Source: JBDSKH01 sp050245915 (lineage in GTDB: Bacteria; Actinomycetota; Actinomycetes; Actinomycetales; Microbacteriaceae). Taken from it: a DNA stretch of 64,000 bases. The stretch is from positions 8,374 to 72,373 of the forward strand of contig JBFWWZ010000010.1 of NCBI GenBank assembly GCA_050245915.1. Reading direction: 5' to 3'. This document shows, in pieces, positions 1 through 6,980 of the stretch; position 1 is the first letter of the stretch, and each line of letters begins with the position of its first letter. The position numbers and the translations under genes are program-made. The notes below the pieces were generated by a model. The model searched no databases, was not told the DNA's origin, and was given only the letters and a program-made list of their open reading frames with translations.

Positions 1-583
1 GCTTGCCGAAGATCGACGTGACGTTCTTCTCCACCGCTCCGACCCCGATGAACAGCTGCTGACCGATCGCGGCGTTCGTGCGCCCCTCGGCCATCAGCTG
101 CAGCACCTCCCGTTCGCGCGGGGTCAGTGACGCGAGCGGATCGTTCCGCCGGCCGAGCAGCTGCGTGACCACCTCGGGATCGAGAACCGTACCCCCGTGG
201 GCGATGCGGTCGATCGCGTCCTCCAGGTCGCGCAGCGAGGCGACGCGGTCTTTCAGCAGGTAGCCGACGCCGCCGCTGCCCGAGCCCAGCAGCTCCTGCG
301 CATACGCGACCTCTACATACTGCGACAGCAGCAGGATGCCGGTGCCGGGCAGCTCGGATCGCAACCGGATCGCGGCACGCACCCCCTCATCCCGGAACGT
401 CGGGGGCATGCGCACATCGAGCACGGCGAGATCGGGCGACAGCTTCGGAGCTTCGACGAGCAGCTCGTCGGCGGTGCCGAACGCGCCGACGACCTCGTGC
501 CCCGCCTCGACGAGCACCCGGACGAGGCCTTCGCGGAGGAGCACGGAGTCGTCGGCGACGACGACGCGGAGGTGGTGGGTCAC
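1..583 (-). CDS. Response regulator, LuxR/NarL family (3' end cut by window edge)
   Basis: The visible 194 residues read as an N-terminal receiver domain followed by a LuxR-type helix-turn-helix. The receiver begins MTHHLRVVVADDS, and Asp56 in AVLDVRMPP is the likely phosphoacceptor. The C-terminal part contains LTPREREVLQLMAEG and AVEKNVTSIFGKL, the recognition-helix region; only the last residues lie beyond base 1. The GTG start at 583 overlaps the stop codon of the upstream sensor kinase (GTGA), so the two genes are translationally coupled and form a cognate two-component pair. It should bind DNA as a phosphorylated dimer. The regulated genes cannot be told from this window. Confidence 0.95.
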   Translation of the reverse strand, partial: MTHHLRVVVADDSVLLREGLVRVLVEAGHEVVGAFGTADELLVEAPKLSPDLAVLDVRMPPTFRDEGVRAAIRLRSELPGTGILLLSQYVEVAYAQELLGSGSGGVGYLLKDRVASLRDLEDAIDRIAHGGTVLDPEVVTQLLGRRNDPLASLTPREREVLQLMAEGRTNAAIGQQLFIGVGAVEKNVTSIFGK

Positions 584-1938
584 GCCTCCAAGAATGGCAG
601 GTGCGCGGTGACCACGGTGGGCCCGCCGGCCGGGCTCGACACCTCGAGGGTGCCGCCGAGGCCGTGGACGCGTTCCGACAGCCCGGCGATCCCGTGCCCG
701 TCGACCGAGATCGCGCCGCCGCGGCCGTCGTCCGAGATCACCAGCCGCAGACCGTCATCCACCGAGACGGTGACCGTCGCCGCGGACGCCTGCGCGTGCT
801 TCGCCGTGTTCGTGAGGGCCTCCGCCGCGAGGAAGTAGGCGTTGCGCTCCAGCTCGGCGGGCAGAGTCGTATCCTTCGGCAGCTCGTCGACGATCGTGGT
901 CGGGACGGTGGAGCGCACCGCCAGCGACTCCAGCGCCGCCACCAGTCCGCGGTCGAGCAGGATCGGCGGGGCGAAACCGCGCGACAGCGCGCGCAGCTCC
1001 TCCAGCGCGTCCTTCGACTGCTGCAACGCCTCCTCCAGAAGGATGCGCGCCGCGGCCGGGTCGTTGTCGAGCTGACGGTCGGCGGCGGCCAGATCCATCT
1101 GCAGGCGCACCAGACGCTGCTGCGGCCCGTCGTGGATGTCGCGCTCCAGCCTCCGGAGAGCGGTGCCCTCCGCTGCGACCGCAGCGCTGCGCGACGATGC
1201 GAGCCCGGTGACCTGCTGCCGCAGCGCCTCGCTGAGGAAGGCGGACAGCATCCCGCGCGCGATGCCGTAGTGCACCCAGGTGAGACCGCGCGTGACGAAC
1301 GGGAGGGTGAGGGTGAAGATCACCCCGATGACCAGGAAGAAGATGCTGTCGTTCGTCCGCGCGGTCGCCTCGTCGACGGCGCCCGCGACATCGCCGGTCG
1401 TGACGCCCCAGAACGTCCATTCGCGATCGTGGTAGGGGAGGTAGCGCTGCCAGAACCAGTAGCTGATCCCGCCGAGGGCGGTGCTCGTCCAGACGATCGT
1501 GATCGTCCAGCTGATGATGCCGACGATCGGGTTCACGATCATCGTGTGCAGCAGGTACAGCCAGTAGTGGCCGTCGACCACCGGCGCGATCGCCTTGCCG
1601 AACCATCCCGCCCGCGGCGCGACCCGGTCCCACTTGGGAGGCGTGATCTTCGGGAAGCCGGCGCCGCGCAGGCGGATCAGCTCGAACATCCCGAACCCGC
1701 GGGCGGTGAAGAGGGCGGCGAGCACGATGAAGATGCCGACGACGATGAAGATCATGCCCACACCGGTGAAGAACACCGACGCGGTGACCGACAAGCCGAC
1801 GACGACGATCGGCAGGAGGGGAAGCAGGAAGCCCAGCTCGCGGGGAACGCCGCGCCACAGGCCTGCGTACCCCTTCGACGTGCGCGCCTTCGGCTCGCTG
1901 CTCAGGGACCGCGGCTCTGTCGTCATCTCGGTGCTCAT
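580..1938 (-). CDS. Two-component sensor histidine kinase (HisKA_3 / NarL partner)
   Basis: This is a 452-residue membrane kinase. Hydrophobic segments lie at about residues 36-77, 125-155 and 198-225 and make up a sensor region resembling the actinobacterial 'Sensor' membrane domain. The dimerisation and phosphoacceptor box is ERDIHDGPQQR with His269. The ATPase has an N-box (AEALTNTAKHA, 372-382) and G-boxes DGRGG (404-408) and GHGIAGL (414-420), as in kinases that pair with LuxR-type regulators. It overlaps the regulator gene downstream. The stimulus is unknown; the architecture suggests sensing within or near the membrane rather than by a large extracellular domain. Confidence 0.94.
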   Translation of the reverse strand: MSTEMTTEPRSLSSEPKARTSKGYAGLWRGVPRELGFLLPLLPIVVVGLSVTASVFFTGVGMIFIVVGIFIVLAALFTARGFGMFELIRLRGAGFPKITPPKWDRVAPRAGWFGKAIAPVVDGHYWLYLLHTMIVNPIVGIISWTITIVWTSTALGGISYWFWQRYLPYHDREWTFWGVTTGDVAGAVDEATARTNDSIFFLVIGVIFTLTLPFVTRGLTWVHYGIARGMLSAFLSEALRQQVTGLASSRSAAVAAEGTALRRLERDIHDGPQQRLVRLQMDLAAADRQLDNDPAAARILLEEALQQSKDALEELRALSRGFAPPILLDRGLVAALESLAVRSTVPTTIVDELPKDTTLPAELERNAYFLAAEALTNTAKHAQASAATVTVSVDDGLRLVISDDGRGGAISVDGHGIAGLSERVHGLGGTLEVSSPAGGPTVVTAHLPFLEA

Positions 1939-2066
1939 GTTCCCAGGGTTCCGGCGCCGCCGCGCGCACGGGATGATGCGATCCCCCCGCGGTGCGGGTG
2001 TTAACCCCCGCTTAGCCCAGCCTCAGCTTCCTTGCGACGCCGGGAGTGATGAGTACCGTTGACGAC

Positions 2067-2555
2067 ATGACCGATGTGAAAGCCGTCCCCCAGAGCTCGA
2101 TCGACCCCGACGTCACGTCCGGCGTCGCCCAGTTCCTCGCCCCGGTGGTCGTCGACCTGCAGGCGCTCGCCGTCGACGGCAAGCAGGCGCATTGGCACGT
2201 GCGCGGCGCCAACTTCCAGGCGGTGCACGAACTGCTCGACATGGTCGTCGCACACGCCCAGGACTACGCCGACACCGCCGCCGAGCGCGTCGTCGCCCTC
2301 GGCCTGCCGATCGATGCCCGCATCGCCACCGTCGCCGCGAAGACCTCCACCCCCGCGCTGAAAGAGGGGTTCCAGCAGTCGGACGTCACGATCGCGGCCG
2401 TCATCGCCCAGATCGACGCGGTGCTGAAGAACGTGCGCACCGCCATCGACGAGCTCGGCGACCTCGATGCGGCCTCGCAGGATGTCGTGATCGAGATCGC
2501 GCGCGGGCTCGAGAAGGACCGCTGGTTCCTGTTCGCGCACATCGCGACGAAGTAG
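2067..2555 (+). CDS. dps: Dps family DNA-protecting ferritin-like protein
   Basis: The 162-residue protein (from ATG 2067) matches Dps. The ferroxidase-site residues are visible in KQAHWHVRG and in HELLDMVVAHAQDYADTAAE, which provide the His, His/Asp and Asp/Glu ligands at the dimer interface. Dps dodecamers oxidise and store iron and shield DNA under starvation and peroxide stress. Upstream in-frame starts exist at GTG 2046 and ATG 2049. I chose 2067 because MTDVKAVPQSS is the kind of N-terminus usual for the family, although no ribosome-binding site decides it. The gene is monocistronic and faces the amidohydrolase gene across a REP-like repeat. Confidence 0.93.
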   Translation: MTDVKAVPQSSIDPDVTSGVAQFLAPVVVDLQALAVDGKQAHWHVRGANFQAVHELLDMVVAHAQDYADTAAERVVALGLPIDARIATVAAKTSTPALKEGFQQSDVTIAAVIAQIDAVLKNVRTAIDELGDLDAASQDVVIEIARGLEKDRWFLFAHIATK

Positions 2556-2603
2556 GGGTTTCGATACGCGTCCGCTTCGCGGGCGCTACTCAACCAGCAG
2601 TAA
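2556..2603. repeat. REP-like palindromic repeat, copy 1
   Basis: The 3' flank of dps carries GTTTCGATACGCGTCCGCTT and then CGCGGGCGCTACTCAACCAG. This is the same pattern as the copies near 12,670-12,760 and 42,807-42,873: a TTTCGA(C/T)ACGCG head, a GC-rich stem and a CTACTCAACCAGC tail. It lies between two convergent stop codons and can fold into a hairpin, so it may also end transcription from both sides. Confidence 0.7.
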
Positions 2604-2607
2604 CTAC

Positions 2608-4071
2608 TCAATCAGCGCGGTAGGTGAACTCGCCGGCGAGCATCGTCGCGTACACGGGCATACCGCGGAGCTCCGCGGTGAGCGGATCGGCGTCGGTGAC
2701 GACGAGATCGGCGGGTGCGCCCTCCGCGAGCTCGCTCACCCCTCCCTGGCTGGCGGCGAGAGCCGCGGCAACCGGGACGCCCTCCGCCGGGTTCCACGGT
2801 TCGCGGCCGTCGCGCGACCGCGTGACGGCCGCCGCCATCGTGATCCACGGATCCAGCGGAGCCACCGGCGCGTCGCTGCCGAACTCCAGTTGCGCCCCCG
2901 CGTCGAGCAGCGTGCGGAACGCGTAGGCCCGCTCCGTGCGGCCCGCCCAGTAGTGGTCGGTGACATCGCGATCGTCCATCGCGTGCTCCGGCTGCACGCT
3001 CGCCCGCACGCCGAGCGCCCGGAACCGCGGCGCGTCCTCCAGCCGGATCAGCTGCGCGTGCTGGATCGACCCGCCGCTGCCGAGCTGCTCGAATACATCG
3101 AGGGCCGCCGAGGTCGCCCGGTCGCCGATCGCGTGGATCGTCGGCACCAGTCCCGCATCGAGTCCGGCACGCGCCGTCGCGAGCAGCTCACCGTCCGCAT
3201 AGGTCGGGATGCCGTGGGCGCCCGGCCCCGTGAGGCCCGGGTATGCGTCATCGCACCACGCGGTGCGGGTGTTGAGCGACCCGTCGGTGAAGAGCTTGAA
3301 CTCCCCCGCCGTCAGCAGCCCGTCCGAGTCGCCGAGCACCGCGCCGGTGCGGAGCCCGCGTTCCCGCGCCGCCTCCAGCTGCTGCGGGTACACCTGCGCC
3401 CGCACCCGCAGGCCCCGGAATCCGCCGGCGAACCGCCGCATCCAGGCGCCCGGAGCATCGTCGAACTCGAAGTCGCCGATGCCGACGACGCCGCGCTGGG
3501 CGGCGCGCCGTGCGCTGTCGAGCACCCAGGCATCCAGTTGCGCGGTCGGGACATCGCTCAGCCGCACGTTGACGTCGAACGCCGGCTGCTCGCGCAGCCA
3601 CCAATCCGACGCAGGAAGCCCGAGCATGCGCAGCGCGGACGCGTTGAGCCATACGGTGTGCACGTCCCCGCTCACCAGGGCGACCGGAACATCCACCTCC
3701 TCCAACGTCCGGTCTGTGGGCGCGTCGGGCCAGAGCCCGTCGCGGAAGCCGGCGCCGACGAGGATCGTTCCGGGGGTCTGCGGTCCCGCGGACACATGCC
3801 GCCGCACCAGCTCCACGGCTTCCGCCGCCGACGTCGCGCCTGACACGTCGAGCCGCGAACCGGCGAGCGCCCACTGCCCGACGTGCACGTGCTGATCCCA
3901 GAGGCCGGGGCCGACGTGCCGGCCGTCGACGTCGACGGTCTCGAGGTTCGGGATCCCCATCAGGTCGTGGCGGGCGACGGAGAGGGAGCGGATCACGCCG
4001 TCGGCGACGAGAACGTCGCTGGGGCGGTCGCTGCCGCGCAGCCGCGCGTTGCGCAGGAGGGTGGCCGTCAC
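2608..4071 (-). CDS. YtcJ-like metal-dependent amidohydrolase
   Basis: A 487-residue amidohydrolase of the YtcJ (Amidohydro_3) type. The N-terminal part of the composite beta domain holds VGPGLWDQHVHVG, whose HVH pair is the first metal-ligand motif of the TIM barrel. Further family marks are TDGSLNTRTAWC, a His in PTIHAIGDRA and the C-terminal FGSDAPVAPLDPW with the catalytic Asp. Members hydrolyse amide, formamide or related bonds with one or two divalent metals, and the substrate is rarely predictable. There is no signal peptide, so it acts in the cytoplasm. Its start overlaps the end of the upstream PaiB-like gene by ATGA, indicating an operon. Confidence 0.9.
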   Translation of the reverse strand: MTATLLRNARLRGSDRPSDVLVADGVIRSLSVARHDLMGIPNLETVDVDGRHVGPGLWDQHVHVGQWALAGSRLDVSGATSAAEAVELVRRHVSAGPQTPGTILVGAGFRDGLWPDAPTDRTLEEVDVPVALVSGDVHTVWLNASALRMLGLPASDWWLREQPAFDVNVRLSDVPTAQLDAWVLDSARRAAQRGVVGIGDFEFDDAPGAWMRRFAGGFRGLRVRAQVYPQQLEAARERGLRTGAVLGDSDGLLTAGEFKLFTDGSLNTRTAWCDDAYPGLTGPGAHGIPTYADGELLATARAGLDAGLVPTIHAIGDRATSAALDVFEQLGSGGSIQHAQLIRLEDAPRFRALGVRASVQPEHAMDDRDVTDHYWAGRTERAYAFRTLLDAGAQLEFGSDAPVAPLDPWITMAAAVTRSRDGREPWNPAEGVPVAAALAASQGGVSELAEGAPADLVVTDADPLTAELRGMPVYATMLAGEFTYRAD

Positions 4072-4709
4072 TCCAGGTTCTCCGCCGGGTGGTTGCCTTC
4101 GGTGCGAACCATCTCGCCGGCGAGCCCGTGGTGGCTGTACCGGCCGTCACCCGACAGGTGCTCGATGATGGCGTCGCGGTCGGTATCGGTGCGGTTCTGG
4201 CTCAGCTTCTTGCGGGCGTCGATCCGGCTGACCGGGATCCGCAGGCCCACGGTGCCTTTCGCGATCCGGCGCGCCGTGGGCGGGTCGATGCGCAGCGAAC
4301 GCGCCCCCGGCATCCCGGCCTCGAAATGGTCGACGAGCTTCTCGAGCACCACCAGGTTCTCGTCCTCGGTCAGCACCTCGGGGACGCCGTACAGGTGCGC
4401 GGTCACGTGGTTCCAGGTGGGGACCATGTCGGCGGGGTCGGAGTACCAGCTCGGCGAGACGTAGCCGTGCGCGCCCTGCACGATGACGAGCATCTCGCGT
4501 CCGCTGCCGACCTGGTGCAGCTGCTCGTCGGGTCGCCCGAAATGCGTCAGCAGCACGATGCCGTCGGCATCGTCGTCGAGCAGGGTCGGGTAGTGCGAGG
4601 CCACCATTCCGTCGTCTGTCTGCGACACGAAGGTGATCCACGGGTTCTCGTGGATGAGGCGCTTCACCTCGGCCACGTCGTCGAGCATGTAGTGGGGCGT
4701 GCGGCGCAT
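4068..4709 (-). CDS. PaiB-like FMN-binding split-barrel protein
   Basis: The 213 residues align by eye with PaiB / 'FMN-binding negative transcriptional regulator' proteins. Typical stretches are the N-terminal MRRTPHYMLDD, SHYPTLLDDD, LLTHFGRPDEQ, GAHGYVSPSWY, TWNHVTAHLYG and LRIPVSRIDARKKLSQNR. These proteins have a split beta-barrel of the flavin-reductase/pyridoxamine-oxidase type. Bacillus PaiB was described as a repressor of protease and sporulation genes, but most members have unknown roles. It is the first gene of a two-gene operon with the YtcJ-like amidohydrolase (4-bp overlap). The family call is firm; a regulatory role is only inferred. Confidence 0.88.
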   Translation of the reverse strand: MRRTPHYMLDDVAEVKRLIHENPWITFVSQTDDGMVASHYPTLLDDDADGIVLLTHFGRPDEQLHQVGSGREMLVIVQGAHGYVSPSWYSDPADMVPTWNHVTAHLYGVPEVLTEDENLVVLEKLVDHFEAGMPGARSLRIDPPTARRIAKGTVGLRIPVSRIDARKKLSQNRTDTDRDAIIEHLSGDGRYSHHGLAGEMVRTEGNHPAENLE

Positions 4710-4730
4710 GGGTCGACTATGCCGGATCGT

Positions 4731-5623
4731 TCACGCCTGATCGACGGGGCACCAGTAGAGCTTTCGTCCACCGAGCTCTTGCATCTGGATCGTCGCACCG
4801 CACACGCGGCACGGTTCGCCGGTGCGCTGGTACACCCAGTGCTCGGGTTTGGGGTCGCCGGTCGCCTCGTCGTCCATCGTGTACATCAGCCCGGTGCCGA
4901 AGCCGATCGCCAGCAGGTGCACCCAGTCGCGCCAGAGGGCCCGCACCACCGGCTCGAGCACGTCGCGGCCGGGCGTGAACGGGTTCTGACGTGCACGGAA
5001 CAGCATCTCGGCCCGGTAGACGTTGCCGATGCCGCTGATCACCGCCTGGTCCATCAGCAGCAGCGCGATGGGGGTCGGCTTCTTGCGCACGATGGCGACG
5101 AACCGCTCCTCGCCCGCCGCGAGATCGTCGACGAGCGGATCGGGTCCGAGCCGGTCGATGACCGCCTGCACCTGCTCGGCGGTCTCGACCACGCACGCGG
5201 TGGGGCCGCGGAGGTCGGCCACCACGGTGTCGGTCAGCAGCCGGACCCGCACCTGCCCGACGGGGTCGGGCGGGAAGGCGCCGGTCAGCTCGCCCTCCGC
5301 CTCCTGCTCCGACATGCGCAGCCGGGTCAGCCGCGGCGCGCCGATCGACGACAGCGATGCCTCGCCCTCGCCGCCGCCGGAGATTTCTCACCGGCGAAAT
5401 CCCACGCCCCGTAGAGCCCGAGGTGCACCCGTAGGTACAGGCCGTTGTCGAACTCGAGGAACATCTGCTTGCCGACGGCGCGGGCCTCGACGATGCGGTG
5501 ACCGTCGAGCAGGGCGGCGTCCGCCGCGAACCTTCCCTGCGGTGAGCTCACCGCCACGGGGGTCCCGGTGAAGTGCCGCGCGAACTGACGCGCGATGCGG
5601 TGGACGGAGTGACCTTCGGGCAT
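4731..5623 (-). pseudogene. nei: Fpg/Nei-family DNA glycosylase, frameshifted
   Basis: Two reading frames together make one endonuclease VIII-like glycosylase. The 5' frame (5327-5623) begins MPEGHSVHRIARQF, where Pro2 would be the catalytic nucleophile, and runs to DFAGEK. The 3' frame resumes at SGGGEGEASLSSIG and continues through the helix-two-turns-helix (ISGIGNVYRAEMLF) and the zinc finger to base 4731. The break is near 5385-5395 and fits loss of one base or gain of two. The zinc finger reads CRVCG ... WCPVDQA: three Cys are present and the usual fourth Cys is Asp. Either the gene is dead in this strain or there is an assembly error at the frameshift. Confidence 0.85.
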
Positions 5624-5637
5624 GTGACGAGCGCGGC

Positions 5638-6123
5638 TCAGTCGATCTGGTGCCCGGCGATCGCGCCGGTGGTCTCGTACTCCGCCAGCTGTGCGATGCG
5701 GCGGGCGTGACGCTCCTCGCCGCTGAACGGCGTCGTCAGGAAGGTGTCGATGAACCCGATCGCCTCGTCGAGCGAATGCTGGCGCGCCCCGATCGCGATG
5801 ACGTTGGCGTCGTTGTGCTCGCGCGCCAGTTCGGCGGTGGCGATGCTCCAGACCAGCGCGGCGCGGATGCCGTGGACCTTGTTGGCCGCCATCTGCTCGC
5901 CGTTGCCCGACCCGCCGAAGACGATGCCGAGCGCGTCGACCCCCGCCTGCTGGTCGCGCACCACGGCGCGGGCCGCGTTGATGCAGAAGCTCGGGTAGTC
6001 GTCGAGCGGGTCGTAGTCGGCCGGCCCGTGATCGACGACCTCGTAGCCCTGCTCGGCGAGGTGGTGCTGAAGGTCGGTGCTGAACTCGAGTCCGGCGTGG
6101 TCGGTCGCGATGTGGATGCGCAC
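5638..6123 (-). CDS. rpiB: Ribose-5-phosphate isomerase B (RpiB/LacAB family)
   Basis: This 161-residue protein has the full RpiB pattern: MRIHIATDHAGLEF at the N-terminus, YDPLDDYPSF, the GGSGNGEQMAANKVHGIRAA loop with the phosphate-binding turn, and REHNDANVIAIGARQ. The enzyme interconverts ribose 5-phosphate and ribulose 5-phosphate in the pentose phosphate pathway in the cytoplasm. The usual catalytic Cys of the GCG loop of some RpiB enzymes is Ser here (GGSGNG), as in many actinobacterial RpiB proteins that use Glu instead. It lies 14 bases downstream of the glycosylase start region on the same strand and is probably cotranscribed with it. Confidence 0.93.
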   Translation of the reverse strand: MRIHIATDHAGLEFSTDLQHHLAEQGYEVVDHGPADYDPLDDYPSFCINAARAVVRDQQAGVDALGIVFGGSGNGEQMAANKVHGIRAALVWSIATAELAREHNDANVIAIGARQHSLDEAIGFIDTFLTTPFSGEERHARRIAQLAEYETTGAIAGHQID

Positions 6124-6170
6124 GCGGCCAGTCTAGGGACGACCTCTGACCCTTCGTTCACACCGGCGAA

Positions 6171-6189
6171 ACCCCCCTTGTATGGGGGT
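6171..6189. promoter_or_regulatory. Short G/C-block palindrome upstream of the 6314 gene
   Basis: ACCCCC at 6171-6176 and GGGGGT at 6184-6189 form a perfect 6-bp inverted repeat with a 7-base spacer. It sits in the 190-base intergenic space between two divergent genes (rpiB and the 6314 gene). It resembles operators of metal-sensing regulators in general form, but no regulator can be assigned. A simple hairpin is equally possible. Confidence 0.3.
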
Positions 6190-6313
6190 AGAACGGGGAG
6201 GATGATCGACCTACCGTCACCGCCAGATGAGGGTTCGCTCATGAAGGACCAAAGGCCTTGTCCAGGGGTGAGGCCGGAGAGAAGATCAGAGCAGCAGACA
6301 GGGAGGTCTACCG

Positions 6314-6970
6314 ATGTCAGGGATTGGTATTCCGGATTTCATGCCGCACCTCGGGGCGGGCGCGCATCGCACCCCGCGCCGCGGGGCCTGCTTCATGGAA
6401 TTCGCCTCCTACCTCGCCGGGGAGCGCTGGAGCGATCACCCCGAATGCACCGACCCGGTGCTCGCCGCACTGGCGCGCGGAGTGAACGACGGGGTCTCGG
6501 ATGCACGGCGCGATGAGCTCGTACTGCAGATCCCGCGGGTGATCGGGCTGCGAGGCGACGACACCGAGATCGGCATGATCGTCGCCCTCCGGGCCGCGGC
6601 GGCGGCGCTGCCCGTCGCCAGCATGGACCGGCAGCACTCGCTCGCCGTCGGCATCCTGACCCTCTGCGCGGAACTCGACGCACGTGGCATCGAGGCGCCC
6701 GGACTGCGGCTCGCGGCGCGGCACGCGCTCGACGACGTGCCCGGCGCACGCGCCTGGGCCGAGAACCACCTGGCGTCAGTGCGGCGTCCCTCGCGGCAGA
6801 TGCACCCGTCAGCCCCGCTCGCGATCGCCCGCATCTCCGCCGCCGGCATCGCCCAGGCGTGCATCGACGACCCCGACTCGCTGCTGATCGCGACGCTCGA
6901 CCTCGCGATCAGCGACGTCGAGGCGCGGCTGGCCGTGCGCGACCGCCACCTGGAGGCCGTCCCCGCCTAG
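6314..6970 (+). CDS. Conserved actinobacterial protein of unknown function
   Basis: A 218-residue Ala/Arg-rich, mostly helical soluble protein without signal peptide or membrane segment. A ribosome-binding site, GGGAGG, lies 6 bases before ATG 6314 and fixes the start. Recognisable stretches are FASYLAGERWSDHPECTDPVLA and VNDGVSDARRDELVLQIPRV, a pattern I associate with hypothetical proteins that precede pepN in Microbacteriaceae. I cannot assign a function. It is followed 10 bases later by the aminopeptidase gene on the same strand, so the two are probably cotranscribed. Confidence 0.8.
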   Translation: MSGIGIPDFMPHLGAGAHRTPRRGACFMEFASYLAGERWSDHPECTDPVLAALARGVNDGVSDARRDELVLQIPRVIGLRGDDTEIGMIVALRAAAAALPVASMDRQHSLAVGILTLCAELDARGIEAPGLRLAARHALDDVPGARAWAENHLASVRRPSRQMHPSAPLAIARISAAGIAQACIDDPDSLLIATLDLAISDVEARLAVRDRHLEAVPA

Positions 6971-6980
6971 GCTGGAGAGC

